Shown piece after piece: positions 1 to 12,180 of a DNA stretch of 64,000 nt. Each line of letters opens with the position of its first letter. Positions within the stretch are counted from its first letter, which is position 1. This DNA is from Isoetes taiwanensis. Its lineage: Eukaryota > Streptophyta > Lycopodiopsida > Isoetales > Isoetaceae. The translations under genes were made by a program, and so were the position numbers. The notes beneath the pieces were generated by a model. That model was not told where the DNA came from and searched no databases. It worked only from the letters and a program-made list of their open reading frames with translations. The stretch spans positions 2,711,330-2,775,329 of the forward strand of contig JAJEKV010000056.1 in the NCBI GenBank assembly GCA_021234155.1, in the 5' to 3' direction.

Positions 1-1515
1 TTCCAACGGCATCCCAGTTATAAAGTCCACAGCTCCATCCACCCATCCATCCCTTCCGAACATATCAACAATACATCCATAGTGCTCTGTTAATGGAGTA
101 ATACCATAAGTTATGTCCATACAAATAAATTGGTGACATCCTTCATCTACTAGACCTGCATGGCTGCATGCAGAAAGAATGCTTGTAAGTGTTACATCGT
201 TGGGGTTTATGCCATGCAATTGCATCTGTTGGAAGATCCATATGGCCTTGTCACATTGCCCATGTTGGGCATGTGCAGTAATAAGAGCACTCCATGATAC
301 AACATTCCTTTCTGGAATTCTGTCAAAAGCATTACAAGAATCCTGTAAGCTGCCACATTTTCCATACATGTTCAGGAGTGCAATCCCAATAAGAAAGTCC
401 AAATGGATCCCAATGTTAATGATGCATGCATGAACCACCCTTCCCTCTTCAAGGACTGCCAAATTTGCACATGCATCTAGAATGCTCAGGAAGGTCACCT
501 TATCCACTTGCATGCCTGTTTCTTGCATCAGAAAAAACCGTTCTAGAGCATTTGGATAGTTCCCATGCTGAACTAATGCTGCAATCATCCCGTTCCAGGA
601 AATTATGTCCTTGGGAACACAATCAAAAGCCTGGATTGCTTCCTTGATATTATCACATTTGCTATACATGGAAATGAGGGCATTGCCAACTGCTGTCTCT
701 AGTTGCATATCCAATTCGAGAATATAAGCATGAATCAGCTTACCACTTGACATGATCCTTACATGAGAGCATGCACTCAATACAGTGATGAAGGTTATCT
801 TGTTAGGCATATGACCATATTCCTGCATTTGTCTAAAAAGCTGCAACACCATTTTTCCATTTTCATGTCGGGCATATCCTGCAATCATGCAATTCCATGA
901 TACAACATCTTGCCTAATCAGCCTCAAGAACATTTTATGTGCGTCTTCCAAGCTTCCCCATCTTCCATAGACATGAAGAAGAGCATTGCCCAATACCATA
1001 TCTGACTCCAGCCCATTGATAACTACAAATGCATGAATCAGTATTCCAGCTGTTAATAAAACCTGACTTGTGCATGAATTAAGTGCGGTGATGAAGCTTA
1101 CCTTGCTCCATTTCACACCCAGCAAGGGCATATGTCTAAGCAAATCAATAATATACTTTGTATAGCCATAATAACTGTAAGCAGCAATCATGGCATTCCA
1201 CGAAACAATATTTCTTTTTTGTATTCGATCAAATGTTACTATGGCATCATGAAGGCTACCACATTTACCATACATTACAATCAGAAGGTTATTGATGAAG
1301 GCATCAACATTAATTCCATTTCTAATAAAGTGCGCATGGATCAGCTTGCCTTCTGTTAGATTCTGTAAGTTTCCGCATTCTTGTATGATTAGACTGTAGT
1401 TATTTTTGTCTGGTTGAAGCCTATCAATCTCGAGCCCCTTTGCACCAGCATAGTTATCTGTCAGAGTATGGCACCCTGGAACATAGAACTTTAGGCGTTT
1501 ACTGTATATCAAAAT
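1..1515 (-). CDS. PLS-type pentatricopeptide repeat (PPR) protein, partial (continues beyond left edge)
   Basis: One minus-strand frame stays open from a TAG at 1516-1518 to the window edge, about 505 codons. It encodes repeated PPR units. Visible landmarks include GKLIHAHFIRNG, NNLLIVMYGKCGSL, NIVSWNAMIAAYS, NALLHVYGRWGSLEDA, DVVSWNCMIAGYAR, NALISMYSKC, DIISWNGMIAALVQHG, ALLNMYGKCGSLQDS and NVVSWSALITAHAQHG. Near the edge comes LSACSHAGLVDEG followed by YGCIVDMFGRDG, the usual lead-in to the E domain. PPR proteins of this class bind organelle RNA and often direct C-to-U editing. The C terminus (E/DYW or not) lies outside the window. There is no in-frame ATG before 1275, so the start is either there or in an upstream exon. 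The absence of stops argues for a working gene. Family sure; target unknown. Confidence 0.9.
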   Translation of the reverse strand, partial: MLIYSKRLKFYVPGCHTLTDNYAGAKGLEIDRLQPDKNNYSLIIQECGNLQNLTEGKLIHAHFIRNGINVDAFINNLLIVMYGKCGSLHDAIVTFDRIQKRNIVSWNAMIAAYSYYGYTKYIIDLLRHMPLLGVKWSKVSFITALNSCTSQVLLTAGILIHAFVVINGLESDMVLGNALLHVYGRWGSLEDAHKMFLRLIRQDVVSWNCMIAGYARHENGKMVLQLFRQMQEYGHMPNKITFITVLSACSHVRIMSSGKLIHAYILELDMQLETAVGNALISMYSKCDNIKEAIQAFDCVPKDIISWNGMIAALVQHGNYPNALERFFLMQETGMQVDKVTFLSILDACANLAVLEEGRVVHACIINIGIHLDFLIGIALLNMYGKCGSLQDSCNAFDRIPERNVVSWSALITAHAQHGQCDKAIWIFQQMQLHGINPNDVTLTSILSACSHAGLVDEGCHQFICMDITYGITPLTEHYGCIVDMFGRDGWVDGAVDFITGMPLE

Positions 1516-1586
1516 CTAAAACTAGTTAACTTTGTTAGAATTTTAGGCGTTTACTGTATATCAAAATCTAAAACTAGTTAACTTTG
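1491..1586. repeat. 52-bp-period tandem duplication at the 5' side of the PPR gene
   Basis: A segment starting TTAGGCGTTTACTGTATATC and ending near AGTTAACTTTG occurs at 1491-1534 and again at 1543-1586, essentially unchanged. It covers the in-frame stop that closes the PPR frame upstream and would fall in its 5' UTR or first intron. Confidence 0.85.
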
Positions 1587-1949
1587 GCTGACCTGTTAGA
1601 GCTCTATGGATGAACGACGCGATTATCCATCGGGATGGCGTGAGAATCCTAGCGAGGCTCCTACGTCTGTTGTCGCACATTACATTTTCCTGCCTTTGAC
1701 AGTGTACAGTCATGAATGTTGTTCGTTTGTGTATTTGATACACTTGAAATTTGGAGGGGGGAGGGGTTCGTACCTTGAATATTTCTTGGAATATACTGCT
1801 TTTGTGTGGATGATTCCCTGCAATATGTGTTTTGAGTGGCTTCGACAGACAAAAGTGAACTAAAGCTAGCATTGCCTATACACTCACCACATGATTGTGG
1901 GCTGACGATAGTTTTACCCTAGTTTTGGGAATCTCGGAGGTAAAGATTA
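1587..1949. other. No gene recognised
   Basis: Short open frames exist on both strands but none shows a recognisable motif or codon pattern. This may be the PPR promoter side. No clear TATA box was identified. Confidence 0.4.
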
Positions 1950-2720
1950 TGTCCTCTTGGATCCTAGCCATTTCCCAACAGGATCCATTTAGGACCCCCG
2001 TTCGCCGTACTGATACGGTCAATCTGGGTCGTCAATATTCCTGCCATGTCTCTGTCGTCCGTGCAAGATCCCAATCTCCAAAATCACCTAAATAATCACC
2101 TCTCCGAGATCTTGTGTCCGGTTCAAGTTCCCACCCGGCAATCCCGACCTCTGGGATCACGACACGGTGGTAGCCACCTTTATCCCAGCATCCAGGATCC
2201 CGACATGGCTTGGGGTTTCTCCCCTCCTTCGGGATCCTCATTGATTGGCCTATATCATCACCTGATATTGGTCGCATTTATCCCCGCCTCCGGAATCACG
2301 CACATGGCCTGACGTGGATCCCTACCTCTAGACTCCTGCTATTATCGGGGGAAGATACCAGTTGCAATTATCCCTGCCTCTAGGATCCATGTCTAGCCCT
2401 AGTATGATCCCCACCTCCAAAATCACGCATGCACTGATATCGGGGGACAATATCGGCCGCCCATATCCCGTCATTCTGGATCATGCCTTGGGCGTGTGTG
2501 GTTATCCCCGTCTCCAGGATCACTGCAAGGGATCTCGACCATCAATTTCGAGAATACGTCCAGGTTGTTGGATGTGATTCCATGCCTACAGGATCATGAC
2601 AAAGGTATACCAGCCTCATGCTTTTTACACTTGAGAGGGTCTTATGCTTAGATTTTATGGCCTTGTTATTTCGACCTCCTGGATCATGTTGGCATTATCC
2701 TGTCCTCTTGGATTCTTGTC
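1950..2720. repeat. Degenerate ~22-bp direct-repeat array (consensus near ATCCCCGCCTCCAGGATCAC)
   Basis: About a dozen variants of one motif recur at 30-100 bp intervals. Examples begin near 2139, 2181, 2220, 2280, 2319, 2369, 2408, 2465, 2503, 2578, 2671 and 2696, with related pieces near 1950. Each has a C-rich half (ATCCCCGCC) and a GGATC half. Sequence between the copies differs. No coding signal is convincing. It resembles a decayed minisatellite. Confidence 0.6.
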
Positions 2721-3578
2721 AAATATGGAGGTTATTCCAGGGGCAGGGATATACAAAACCAATCGACGGTCGAGATTGGGGCATGGACAATTCGAGCAGT
2801 CTAGGTTTGAATTTGCCAGTCAATGCATAGAGGAGCCATAACGACGACACGTGGAACATCTGAGACCAACTTTTGGAATCGGTGCTTATTTCTTGCAAGA
2901 TGCTCCTTCCCTGCCGCATGTCAAGGAGAACCGGATTGAGGAGTAGAATGCGGCCATGGATGATCTGGTGGAGAAGACAAAACATTTATTCAATCCAAAA
3001 TTTCTTTTAAGGTAAAGAGATTAAGCTTTTGTTTCTGGTACAAAACCGAAATATAATAAGAACCCCCTCCCTCCTCTCCCCCCCCCCCCAACCATGGCGG
3101 CTACATCCCCGCAACCAGGTTCAAGACTTCATTGTTGGAGAACAGAAGAACTGTGAGGCACTTTGAAGTTTCTACCTAAGGAGTTCTGGTCTCAAGAGAG
3201 TGTTAATAAGACCAGCTAAAGATTCTTATTTGACATGCATAAACAAGTTATTTTGCTTCGTAAAACTCATTCTTTTGCTTGGTTGTAGTGTTTGTTTTTG
3301 CAATAGAGCTTCTTTTGTCTGGTTTCAATATTACACTAACTTGAGTGCACAATATAGATGTTAGTGCACATATGGATCTCAAGACAAGACATCAAACACT
3401 CAAGTTGTTGAGGATGGACCACATTTACCTGATAGACGTAGGAAAAGGGTTGAATGGGAAGAGAGCGTACGTAGGGGTTGCCAGTGCCATTTCACAATTA
3501 GGCAACTTTGTCTTCTTCCAGATTGCTTAATGTGACTTATTATGGATTTGATAATAAGAAATCTCCAATGTATGCATT
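2721..3578. other. Intergenic stretch left of the hAT element
   Basis: The stretch contains a C-rich tract near 3060-3095 and a 61-codon + frame at 3345-3530 (contains HIYLIDVGKGLNGKRAYVG). That frame looks protein-like but matches no family I recognise. The hAT insertion lies 48 bp beyond its stop, so it could be an exon of an interrupted older element. Confidence 0.3.
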
Positions 3579-3596
3579 GTCATGATCAGTGTTGTC

Positions 3597-3745
3597 AAGT
3601 ACGTTTAGTATGGTACGGGTATTATACGTACTTAACGTATTAATACCGTATGCATACCTCTCATTTAAAAAGTACTTTAAATACGTTTTTTGGAATTATA
3701 AAATACTTATTAAATACATAAAATACGTACTTTACGTACAGTACG
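3597..3745. repeat. Left subterminal repeat block of the hAT element
   Basis: Multiple copies of TACGTA/TACGTTAA-like motifs (AGTACGTTTAG, ATACGTACTTAACG, AAATACGTACTTTACG, CAGTACGTTAAG) cluster within 150 bp of the terminus. Such arrays are the usual binding sites of hAT transposases. Confidence 0.75.
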
Positions 3746-6078
3746 TTAAGTACTTCCTGTAATTTTTTAGAACTATTATTTCTTGTATTGCAGTTGAAAT
3801 AGTTGCAATAACAATTAGTATGAAGAACTTCAAGTTTTAAGTAATTAAATAATGAACCAAAATATATTACTCTAGAAAATTAAGTATTTCTCAAAGTTTT
3901 TTATCCAAAATATGTCTATTTAAGAGTTATATATTCTAATTTGCAACCTACACCCACAGACAAATAAATTTAAGTAATTTTTGCTCATTTGTTGCATCCG
4001 AATCTATTAACTGCCGCTGACCTCTGTATTTCTTTTCTGGCATGAATACAAGCTACAAAAGTATTAAGGAGAATGTCTGCCTCCTGCCATGACAAAATAA
4101 GGAGAAAGGTGGGTCTGCATCTCCATCTCCGTTCCGATTTGGCGGCTAGGGTAAGAAGAAAGAGTGGGAAAACGTAGAGATTTTGGGTTTTTTATTTGAA
4201 AGAAGATTGTGTTTTTTTTTTTATTTTTTTTTATAGACTATAATTCCATAATTTCCCTAATGTCTAAAGCCTCCTAATGTGTTTTTTACTCCTATTCTAT
4301 CTACCTTGTTAATTTGGGAATTTCTGGCTTGGTGAAAAATATTTTTGGAATTTTTTTTAATTTGATTTCCTAAGATTTTGTGCATTTCGGTGGCCGGGAA
4401 ATATTTCCACACTTCCAAAAATCGGGACCAGGGTTTTGGGGCTTCTTGGGCTCACCACGTTTGCAAAATTGCAAGGAGTGGAATCGAAAAATACGGCATG
4501 GAAGACAATCTGGGCTAAAGGTTGTTTTTGTGATCAGAAATGCATCATGCAGGTCCGGATCTGGTCAAGCTCACCAATGGACGATTTTGCAGGAGTAGAA
4601 CGCATCATCCTTTTTGTAATTCGTTGCTTTTCAATTTTGGTTTGACAATCTAGCTAGGACTTCTGTTGGTTTTACCTAATCTGGCTGGTTCTTCCCTTAT
4701 GTATAAGGAGCAAGGCAGCCTACGGATAATGAATTTTGATGTGTTTTACTAGACAGGTAAATCTCTTTGATTTTATTGCTTATTTTCCCTTCCGATTTGA
4801 TCATTGATTTTGTGTGCTTCTTAAATTGCCGTGTCAGCTGTTTTAGAGTCGTTTGCAGCACAACCAGTTTCATAGCCATCCTCCAGGTATTTTTGAAGAG
4901 GTTAGCTCATTTCGTCATGGCAAGTTTTTAAAGTTTTAGTATATGTTTGGTGTAAAAAGCTTGCATCTTTGATCTTCGCAGATGTTACAGTTATTGCTTT
5001 AGATTGGCCTTTACTGTGTTTTTACATTCTGAGTTTTTCTAAGGCATGGAATGTAGCAATCCAGATGTCCTTGGCCAAAGCCGTTTGCATTATACACAGA
5101 AGCTTGAGCATGAAAAATGACATTTTAATTTGCCAAGTTCTGTGGCCTTAATTTGACAATCCCCTCTATTCTATTCTGTTCAGACATACATGCCGCTGAA
5201 ACATATTGGACTAGAGGCTTCAGCGCCCAATTTGATGGAGTTTTGATCTTTTGGTATGCATGCATGAAATTATGACACGCTGGTCTGGTATGCTCTTATG
5301 CCAACTTGAGTAACTTATTACAATGTTTGTTTTTACTGAAAGAAGCAACACACTAAGTATGAGAAGCCTTAGGTTTGTCCTTTCCCTACAGTTTTCTTGA
5401 TTCGGCTGCATGTGTGTTTGATTGATTTTTTCCAATTTGGGTCCATTCTCTAATTCTTTTCTTCGTTATACAGGTTTATATGGGTATCAGTGGTACCTTT
5501 GTTGTATCTTTCTGATATAAGATTGTTTCAGCTGAGCTGCAAAGTGGCAAACCATTTTTTCGAGATCCTGGCAAATCCTTGATATGCAAAAGCACATACT
5601 AATTTTAGGTTGGTATAAGAAACTTGAATGTTATATATGATACTTTGTTCTATTGCAAAATCTAGCATGAAGCATATTATGATGGAAGCAAGCTGTTAAG
5701 AGTTAGATATATTACTAGCATATAATTATTTTTCACTGAATTTGTGTTATTGTGCATGTATTTTGCATAGAGATGCTGGTAACATTTCTCTAGCGATTGA
5801 GGGCTATGATTGGTGCGTGCAAATGGAGGCCTATGATTGGTGCGTGTAAATTGATCCAGAGTCTAAGATGTTGTAATGAAAAGCAAAGTAAGGTTGCAAA
5901 TGCATCAAAAGTCCTGGAACTCTTTACAAATGTATAACAGCAGCAGAAGTAGAAAAGACATTGGTTTTAATTTTACATGTACTTATCATGAGAAGATAGA
6001 GGTTTGGACCTAAACTTAGCCAGGCTAGATAGATCTTTACAAATTCCTAAACAATTGACATCTTTTATTCCACTTATT

Positions 6079-6170
6079 AGATTTTTGGGACTATTATTCT
6101 AGATTGTGCCTATCTATCTTTCTCAGATTTTAGGGACTATTATTCTAGATTGTGCCTATCTATCTTTCTC
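6079..6170. repeat. 46-bp tandem duplication inside the hAT element
   Basis: Two adjacent copies start AGATTTTTGGGAC and AGATTTTAGGGAC and share GCCTATCTATCTTTCTC at their ends. They are almost identical, so the duplication is recent. Confidence 0.85.
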
Positions 6171-7373
6171 CATTGGTGGGCGTAGCTGCAACTTGCATCC
6201 ACTATTAGAATCGACACATGTTGTTCCTGCAGCCTACAATTAGAAGGTTGCATTGTCATGCACTTCGAAATACAGGCCTTCCCTTTTCGACCAGATACCT
6301 AAAGAATGCTCAAGGTATTACTCTAGCTTTTTATTCCATAGGTGTTTTGAACGGGGACGTGTCTTCTGAGCATGCATGCTTTGCTAGATTTTCTCTGTGC
6401 TTCGACATCAAATGGAGGCTAGAAATCTCCCCTATATGAGGATGATAGGAACCCAGCATGCATGTCACGATTCTTGAATTGCTTCAGTCCCGGTAGCAAA
6501 TATTGTAATTGTAATTGTAATGTATTAATCACGCCCACTTAGGAATATATATCTGCTCCATCTCTTCTTTTCTAGACCTATCTTTTTCCTATCACTTCCT
6601 GCCATTCCTCACAAATGAATTACGATTCTGGAAGCTAGGACAGACATGGTGGATTTGGAGCATGATTCTGAAAGGGTCAAAAGGAGCAGCAACAATCCAC
6701 TTATATTCAAAAGTCTCATTCATGCTATTTGATGGACAAAGAAGCGATAAGGAAGGAACTATCCATCCTTACAATATACTTGGTTTTTATCATGATTTTC
6801 GAATTCTATTTTCTTGGTTCTTATCGGCAAGTAGCTGACAAATTGCAATCTATTCAAAATTGGCTAAGCTAGCTAGGTAAGGTTTTGGCCTTTTCTATTT
6901 AGTTATGGACAACATGTGGTCGGTCTTAGTTTTTACTGGCACAAGCCCAAGTATTCTGCTCGAATTCATTCTTCCTTTTTGGCAAGCAGTATTACTTTAG
7001 CTGTATTGCTGTATTGCGGTCCTTGATTTTGTATACATACCTAACTTTAGCATTTCTGTTATTATGCAGGCAGTTTAGAGAACCAGAGCATTCCATCTCA
7101 CAACTTTATAGGTGTTGTTCTTTGGAGGATGAATTTATTCATGTGCTGCAGAGTTTAGTCTTAAGTGCTATGTGCTGTCATGGTATTTCTTGGGCCAAAT
7201 TTCTTGACTGATTGCATCCCCACATAATTGTGTAGGCCAAATGTAGGGCAGGTGCATACTCACCATGCATAATGCAGTTGCCAACTAATAAGGTTGGCTA
7301 AATAGACTCGGGATTAGCTGCATTAAGTGCAGAATCGGTTTATGGCTTCAAGAATTGGTACTTCTTAGGCCTG

Positions 7374-7490
7374 AAGGCACTGCAGAGTTTATATTCAAGC
7401 AAGTTTTGTTCATATAAATTAACATGAAAAGGGGGCTTCAAGGCACTACAGAGTTTATATTTAAGCGGATTTTGTATCTAAATTAACGTG
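7374..7490. repeat. ~66-bp-period tandem duplication inside the hAT element
   Basis: Two copies of AAGGCACTRCAGAGTTTATA followed by a diverged AAGC..AAATTAAC tail, about 66 bp apart. Confidence 0.7.
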
Positions 7491-7994
7491 TTTTCTTGAC
7501 TAGCATAAGCATTTGGTTGCATGCAACTTCTATTTTTTCTCTAATATCATTAATGGAAGAGGTACATTATGACTCATGTTTTGGCATTTGCATTGGGCTG
7601 AAATCACCATATTTTGCTGAGCAAGTACTTTATCCAGCACCTACATGGTTAAAAAACTATTTTATTCTATTCTATTCCTATACTTGCCTGTATGCATCGA
7701 CTTATGGTCACATTCGCAACTCTTAAGGAAAAAGGTTTGCCCTTCGCGGTTTTTGCATTAGGAATACTTCATGCCCGTTTAAGGGTTGTATTCCCAAAGT
7801 ATGTGTGGTCACATATGACATATAGCCAGGATTACATATGGCATGTTAACATGACAGATTGCATTTGTTCTTTGGATATTTCTGCTGTTCTCAAAGTTCA
7901 TATCAAGGAAATTACATTTTTATTGAGTACCATTCCACCTTCAACAAGTTTTATGTACATCTTATTCAATGCAAGTTTGTGCATGCTTCAGTTA

Positions 7995-8171
7995 AGATTT
8001 AAACCAGTTATTTTAGGCTCTGGAAGCATAAAAGCTTTGTATAAGGAAGAATGCAAAGATCGGACAGTTTTTTAATCCAGATCCAGATATGGTAATATAT
8101 GTCTGAGATTTAAACCAGTCACTGTAGGCTCTGGAAGCATAAAAGCTTTGTATAAGGAAGAATGCAAAGAT
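7995..8171. repeat. 66-bp direct repeat inside the hAT element
   Basis: The segment beginning AGATTTAAACCAGT and ending GAAGAATGCAAAGAT occurs at 7995 and again at about 8106 with very few differences. Both copies share an open + frame (contains GSGSIKALYKEECKD), which may be a duplicated captured exon. Function unknown. Confidence 0.75.
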
Positions 8172-10235
8172 GCTCTCATTTATGTCTGATGGTCCTATCA
8201 TAAAGGTTTCGAGGGTGTAGGTTATTGTTATTTTTCTTTCTTGCCATGAACAGATCTAGGAGGATGTCTCTAAGCCAATAGAGAAACAAAATGACAGATT
8301 CAAATCCAGACTCGATGGTAAAGTGGTAGCATGCATGCATTTGTTTACCAGTCTTTTCTTTGTTTAGAGCATGTTCTTATCTGTAGTACATATATGCTTT
8401 AAAGATTTAAAAGTAACATTTTGCCTTCAGTTAGCCCAAATGAATCACTAATTCATGGTCACTTTTGTAATGCATGAACTTTTGCCAAGCTATAGTAATA
8501 ATATGCAAAGGTAGGAATCCGTTTGGGCTTCAAAAAGGATGAGACTATGTGTCGAACTCTCTTTCTGCAATTCTACAAGATCAACAGTCAATTTTTTTTA
8601 GCATGCTTGCCTAACCTCCCATGCAACAATTATAGCAAATTCCAACGGTCCACATGTTTGCCATGTCGGCACAATTCTAGCAATTCTAACATGTCCACGT
8701 TTTCTAGGAATTATGATGTCTAATATTAACCCCATTAGAGTTCTGCAATCCTTTCTCTGCAGGACAGAATGTCCTCCATCACCATCATTCTACTGGAATT
8801 ACCATGTTAGTGAGATGTCCTACCATTTGTATGACATCTCGACCCCATTGCACAAAACCATCAGAGGAACAAGCCAAATTCATATGTGCATCTAAGGACA
8901 TTTTTGACCATCATCAACTATTTTCATTTGGGCTATTTGCATCTCACTTACCCAACAAAACAATAGTTTCATTGTGTTCTTTAGGTTGGCTTGCATCCAG
9001 TGGTTTTGACTTTCTCCGTCCTCTTATTTTACCTATTTTCGTGATTTGCATTTGCTTTCGCAGTCCTTTCATCTCCTTATGCTTCTGAAATTATGATTTT
9101 GGGGGCTTCCTAGAAGAATAATTCCCTGATAATGTCATAGATCTTTGTATCCAAAAGTAGCAGACGATGGTCGTGATGGTTGGTCGAATAGGTCAATCTT
9201 CATATTGGACCCATAATGACAATTGTGTGTAGCTTTATAGACCATAAACTTGGAAAATAAATTTATTAATCCAATTATTCTTTTGAATCAATTTTTAGCA
9301 TGTGCAAGAGAGCTGTTTTGCTTGACACACTATTCAAGCCAACACGAAAAGCAAGTATATTCCCCATCCAGCAATTTGTAAATGCTATAAGGTTGCTTTA
9401 CATATCAGATATGCAAATTTAGAGAGAGGATAGAGGTTCTTAAAGGCGGCATGAAAATATGCAATGCAACTCAGTCGATTTTCCCTAAGTGTAGACCATA
9501 GCAATAGCTCTAGAGATTGATATAAAACTATTTGAACACCATAAATGCTTCCCAAAAGAGGTGGTCATCAAAGTAAGCCATTTCAATATGTTCTCCATAC
9601 ACTCTTCTAGATAAGATAGAAACACCATGACTAACATATATTAAGAACACTAAAATACATTGATTTTTCTGTTTTTATTATCATCATAACAAGACTTGCA
9701 AATAATCCTTCTCCAATAACAAAGTTGACACGTCCATTGCAATGAACACATATTTTAAGAAGGTCATGGATGTTGGGGACAAAAAAAAAGTTATGAAGGG
9801 CAATATAAAGAGGGAATACACCAATGATTTTTGAATAACATAATGTAATCAACTTTGCTCCAACATTAAATGAGGTATCGACTTCAAATTGCAGTGTAAA
9901 TTTCTATAGTTTGCTAAAACCTAATAATGCCTCAGTATAAAATCATTTCGATAAAAGTATCATACAAACAACGACAATGCCACATTACTATCATTATTTC
10001 TTGCACGATGATTTTTTTCCTCTTTATCAATGAATCTTATAGCATTCCTGTATACCGTGCCCCCTTCAAGCCACATCGCCTATTCTGTCCACAAATGACA
10101 CAACCACCTCTTCAAATTGTTACGACGCCCGGCAACGCCGGGCACCATAACTAGTAATATATAATAATGCATTTTTCCTAATGTATAATTTTACCAATTC
10201 TATTGGTCTAATGTCATTTGGATGCTTTTTTTTTA

Positions 10236-10395
10236 TGTATAAAGTACGTATCATACTTACTGTACGTATTAATATGTTAAGTATGGTATTAATAAAACAT
10301 GAGCTCAATTTGACCTGTCAACTTATAGGTATAGTACGTATAGTACTGTGAGGAAGGTACGGGACGTATGTAAACATAAAATACGGGTACGTAAA
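10236..10395. repeat. Right subterminal repeat block of the hAT element
   Basis: This block holds the same motif class as the left end, in mirrored arrangement: AAAGTACGTATCATAC, GTACGTATTAATATG, TAGTACGTATAGTAC and ACGGGTACGT, all within 170 bp of the right terminus. Confidence 0.75.
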
Positions 10396-10411
10396 CAACA
10401 CTGGTCATGAT

Positions 10412-11567
10412 GTGCCTTGCCATGGTAAGTTGATTGAGCCAGAGAAAGGAATCAATTTCAAGTTAGCACCTTGGATCTCCTCAAAAATTGAAGGAATGAG
10501 TTAGAGAAAACCTTATGCATTGGCACAGACCACGTAGTCTTATGAACATGCGGGAGGAGAGGTGGAGATTGAAATTTAATGTGCATGGAATGGAAAGTAT
10601 GTGTAGGGATGACGTGCTAGTACCCACATGTGGGTACAACACCACCAAGATTCCGTATTCTTGTATGAACAAAAAGACCTGCTCCAATTAGGAGTATGAA
10701 TCCAATCCAAAGAGAGTGCATGTTGAGGCTTGGTAAAAATAGAGCCATTTGCATGGGCTCTACTTTCAAAACAAATGACAAGATGTATTGTCTTTCTTCA
10801 ATAGTTCTTGGATATATTATGTACAAGACAAAGGGTCTACGAGAAGAGAATGAGTATGGCGAGGAGTATAGGGAGACGATCTTGAAAGAGATCATTGAGA
10901 AGTTGGAAGAGTTGGTGAAGAAGTATCCATGGTATCCTAAATTGGCAACTTACATGAGTAAGGAGGGGCCAAAAACATTTGTCGGTGGGTATTGTTTGAG
11001 GCATGGCATGGTGCCTTTAAGATGTGTCTAGGCATTTGTAAGTGTGCACCTCGAGGTAGGAGAATTGATTGGCTACTCTACATTCTCGCCAACAACGTGG
11101 AGACACACATGGCATACATTAGGTAGTGTTTCTACACTACTAATATTTTCCCTTATAAAATTGTGGATTGTGCCTTGATATATTTCTCTTGTATTCAAGG
11201 TTCATGACTGAAGCAGGATTTGTGATAAACACATTCCAGGAAGAGCTTATAGAATGTGCCATATGAAGCGCAAGGAATATTGCTGATGACTAAGTCACAT
11301 TCTCTAACTTTGAGGAAGGTGAAGCAAAAGTGCAAAGCAGGCGTACTCTAGGGCATATGGTCCATACTTCATGAATGGGGCACACAAGAATTGGGCATGT
11401 TATGATTGCCCTTGGGAGCCAAGGGCAATCCACATATACCAAGGTATGCAAATGCTTGGCAACTACAGGGATCAAGATATTTTACTCGTGCCAGGTTCCC
11501 AATATGGGACATTTGGTGGGGGCATGGACCACTTGAGGCCACATGAGGAGGCGATTGTTTTGTAGGC
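10412..11567. other. Region between the hAT and Ty3/gypsy elements; two unrecognised frames
   Basis: A 111-codon + frame at 10696-11031 is rich in E/K in its middle (EENEYGEEYRETILKEIIEK) and could be a real exon. A 64-codon + frame at 11371-11565 (contains WACYDCPWEPRAI) also looks protein-like. Neither matches a family I know. They may be exons of an old element split by the hAT insertion. Confidence 0.3.
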
Positions 11568-11572
11568 GAATT

Positions 11573-12137
11573 TGTTAGTCCTGTACGTCCAGGTACAGGA
11601 CTATTCCTGAGTACCATGGAGCAGGGCAGGAATAAGGGACCAGGTCAAGCATCGGGTAGTAGACCCATGCCCCCGCCGAAATCCATGCAGAGGTCCACGC
11701 CCCAGTCAAAGAAGATACCCAGAACGGACAAATGACGGCCTCCGTGAAGTATAGCCCTAATTCAGCGGGATTCCAGGCACTAATGAAGGAGCTGCCAGAT
11801 TCCTCAAAAATCAGGCCTTGATCCAGGAGTTGGTGATCTGCCATCTACCTATTTTGGGCCCAAGGCCATTGTACTATATATATGAGTAGAGATAGATCTT
11901 AAGTTTTTAGATGACATTTTGACCTTGTCTCGATTGTTTTCCTCTCGCTTGATGAGAGTTCATGTACTCCAATTGATATCAAAGAAGTCATATTTCTGCT
12001 TACTGTTCTCTCTCTTTCTTTCTTTCTTTTCTTCTTTGCAATATTCCACGTGACACTCAGCTAGGATTCCCCTGCTTGATCCAAGGGTCCTCATAGAGGG
12101 ATGTCTTGCAGGAGATCCCGAACCCAAACCCTAAACC
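11573..12137 (+). repeat. 5' LTR of the Tat/Athila-like element
   Basis: The LTR begins TGTTAGTCCTGTACG. It contains a TATA-like ACTATATATATGAG near 11873, a likely LTR promoter, and ends at CCTAAACC directly before the primer site. The end is set by the matching CCTAAACA end of the short right LTR. Confidence 0.75.
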
Positions 12138-12153
12138 TGTCGCCGCTACCGGG
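12138..12153 (+). promoter_or_regulatory. Primer-binding site, tRNA-Asp type
   Basis: TGTCGCCGCTACCGGG directly follows the LTR. It differs at three positions from the tRNA-Asp primer site TGGCGCCGTTGCCGGG used by Athila, Tat and Ogre elements. Confidence 0.7.
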
Positions 12154-12180
12154 TCCTGGTTCTTTCTCTCTCCCATCAAT

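Larger units (their letters stand above)
3587..10403. mobile_element. hAT-superfamily DNA transposon, 6.8 kb, apparently non-autonomous
   Basis: The left end starts CAGTGTTGTCAAGTACG and the right end is its partial inverse, ...CGTAAACAACACTG. Both ends are flanked by the same 8 bp, GTCATGAT, at 3579-3586 and 10404-10411. An 8-bp duplication with CAGTG-type termini is diagnostic of hAT elements. Just inside both ends are dense TACGTA-type motifs, as expected for transposase-binding subterminal repeats. I found no hAT transposase: the longest internal frame is about 127 codons without motifs. The interior is AT-rich with several local tandem duplications and could be captured host sequence with introns. 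Placement is very sure; the nature of the cargo is unknown. Confidence 0.9.

Noticed and set aside
179-1359. Plus-strand open frames over the PPR region
   Set aside because: They are antisense shadows. The minus strand gives continuous PPR repeats through the same bases.
3587-10403. A normal intron-rich host gene in this interval
   Set aside because: No chain of exons with consistent coding motifs could be built, and hAT ends with an 8-bp duplication bound the interval.
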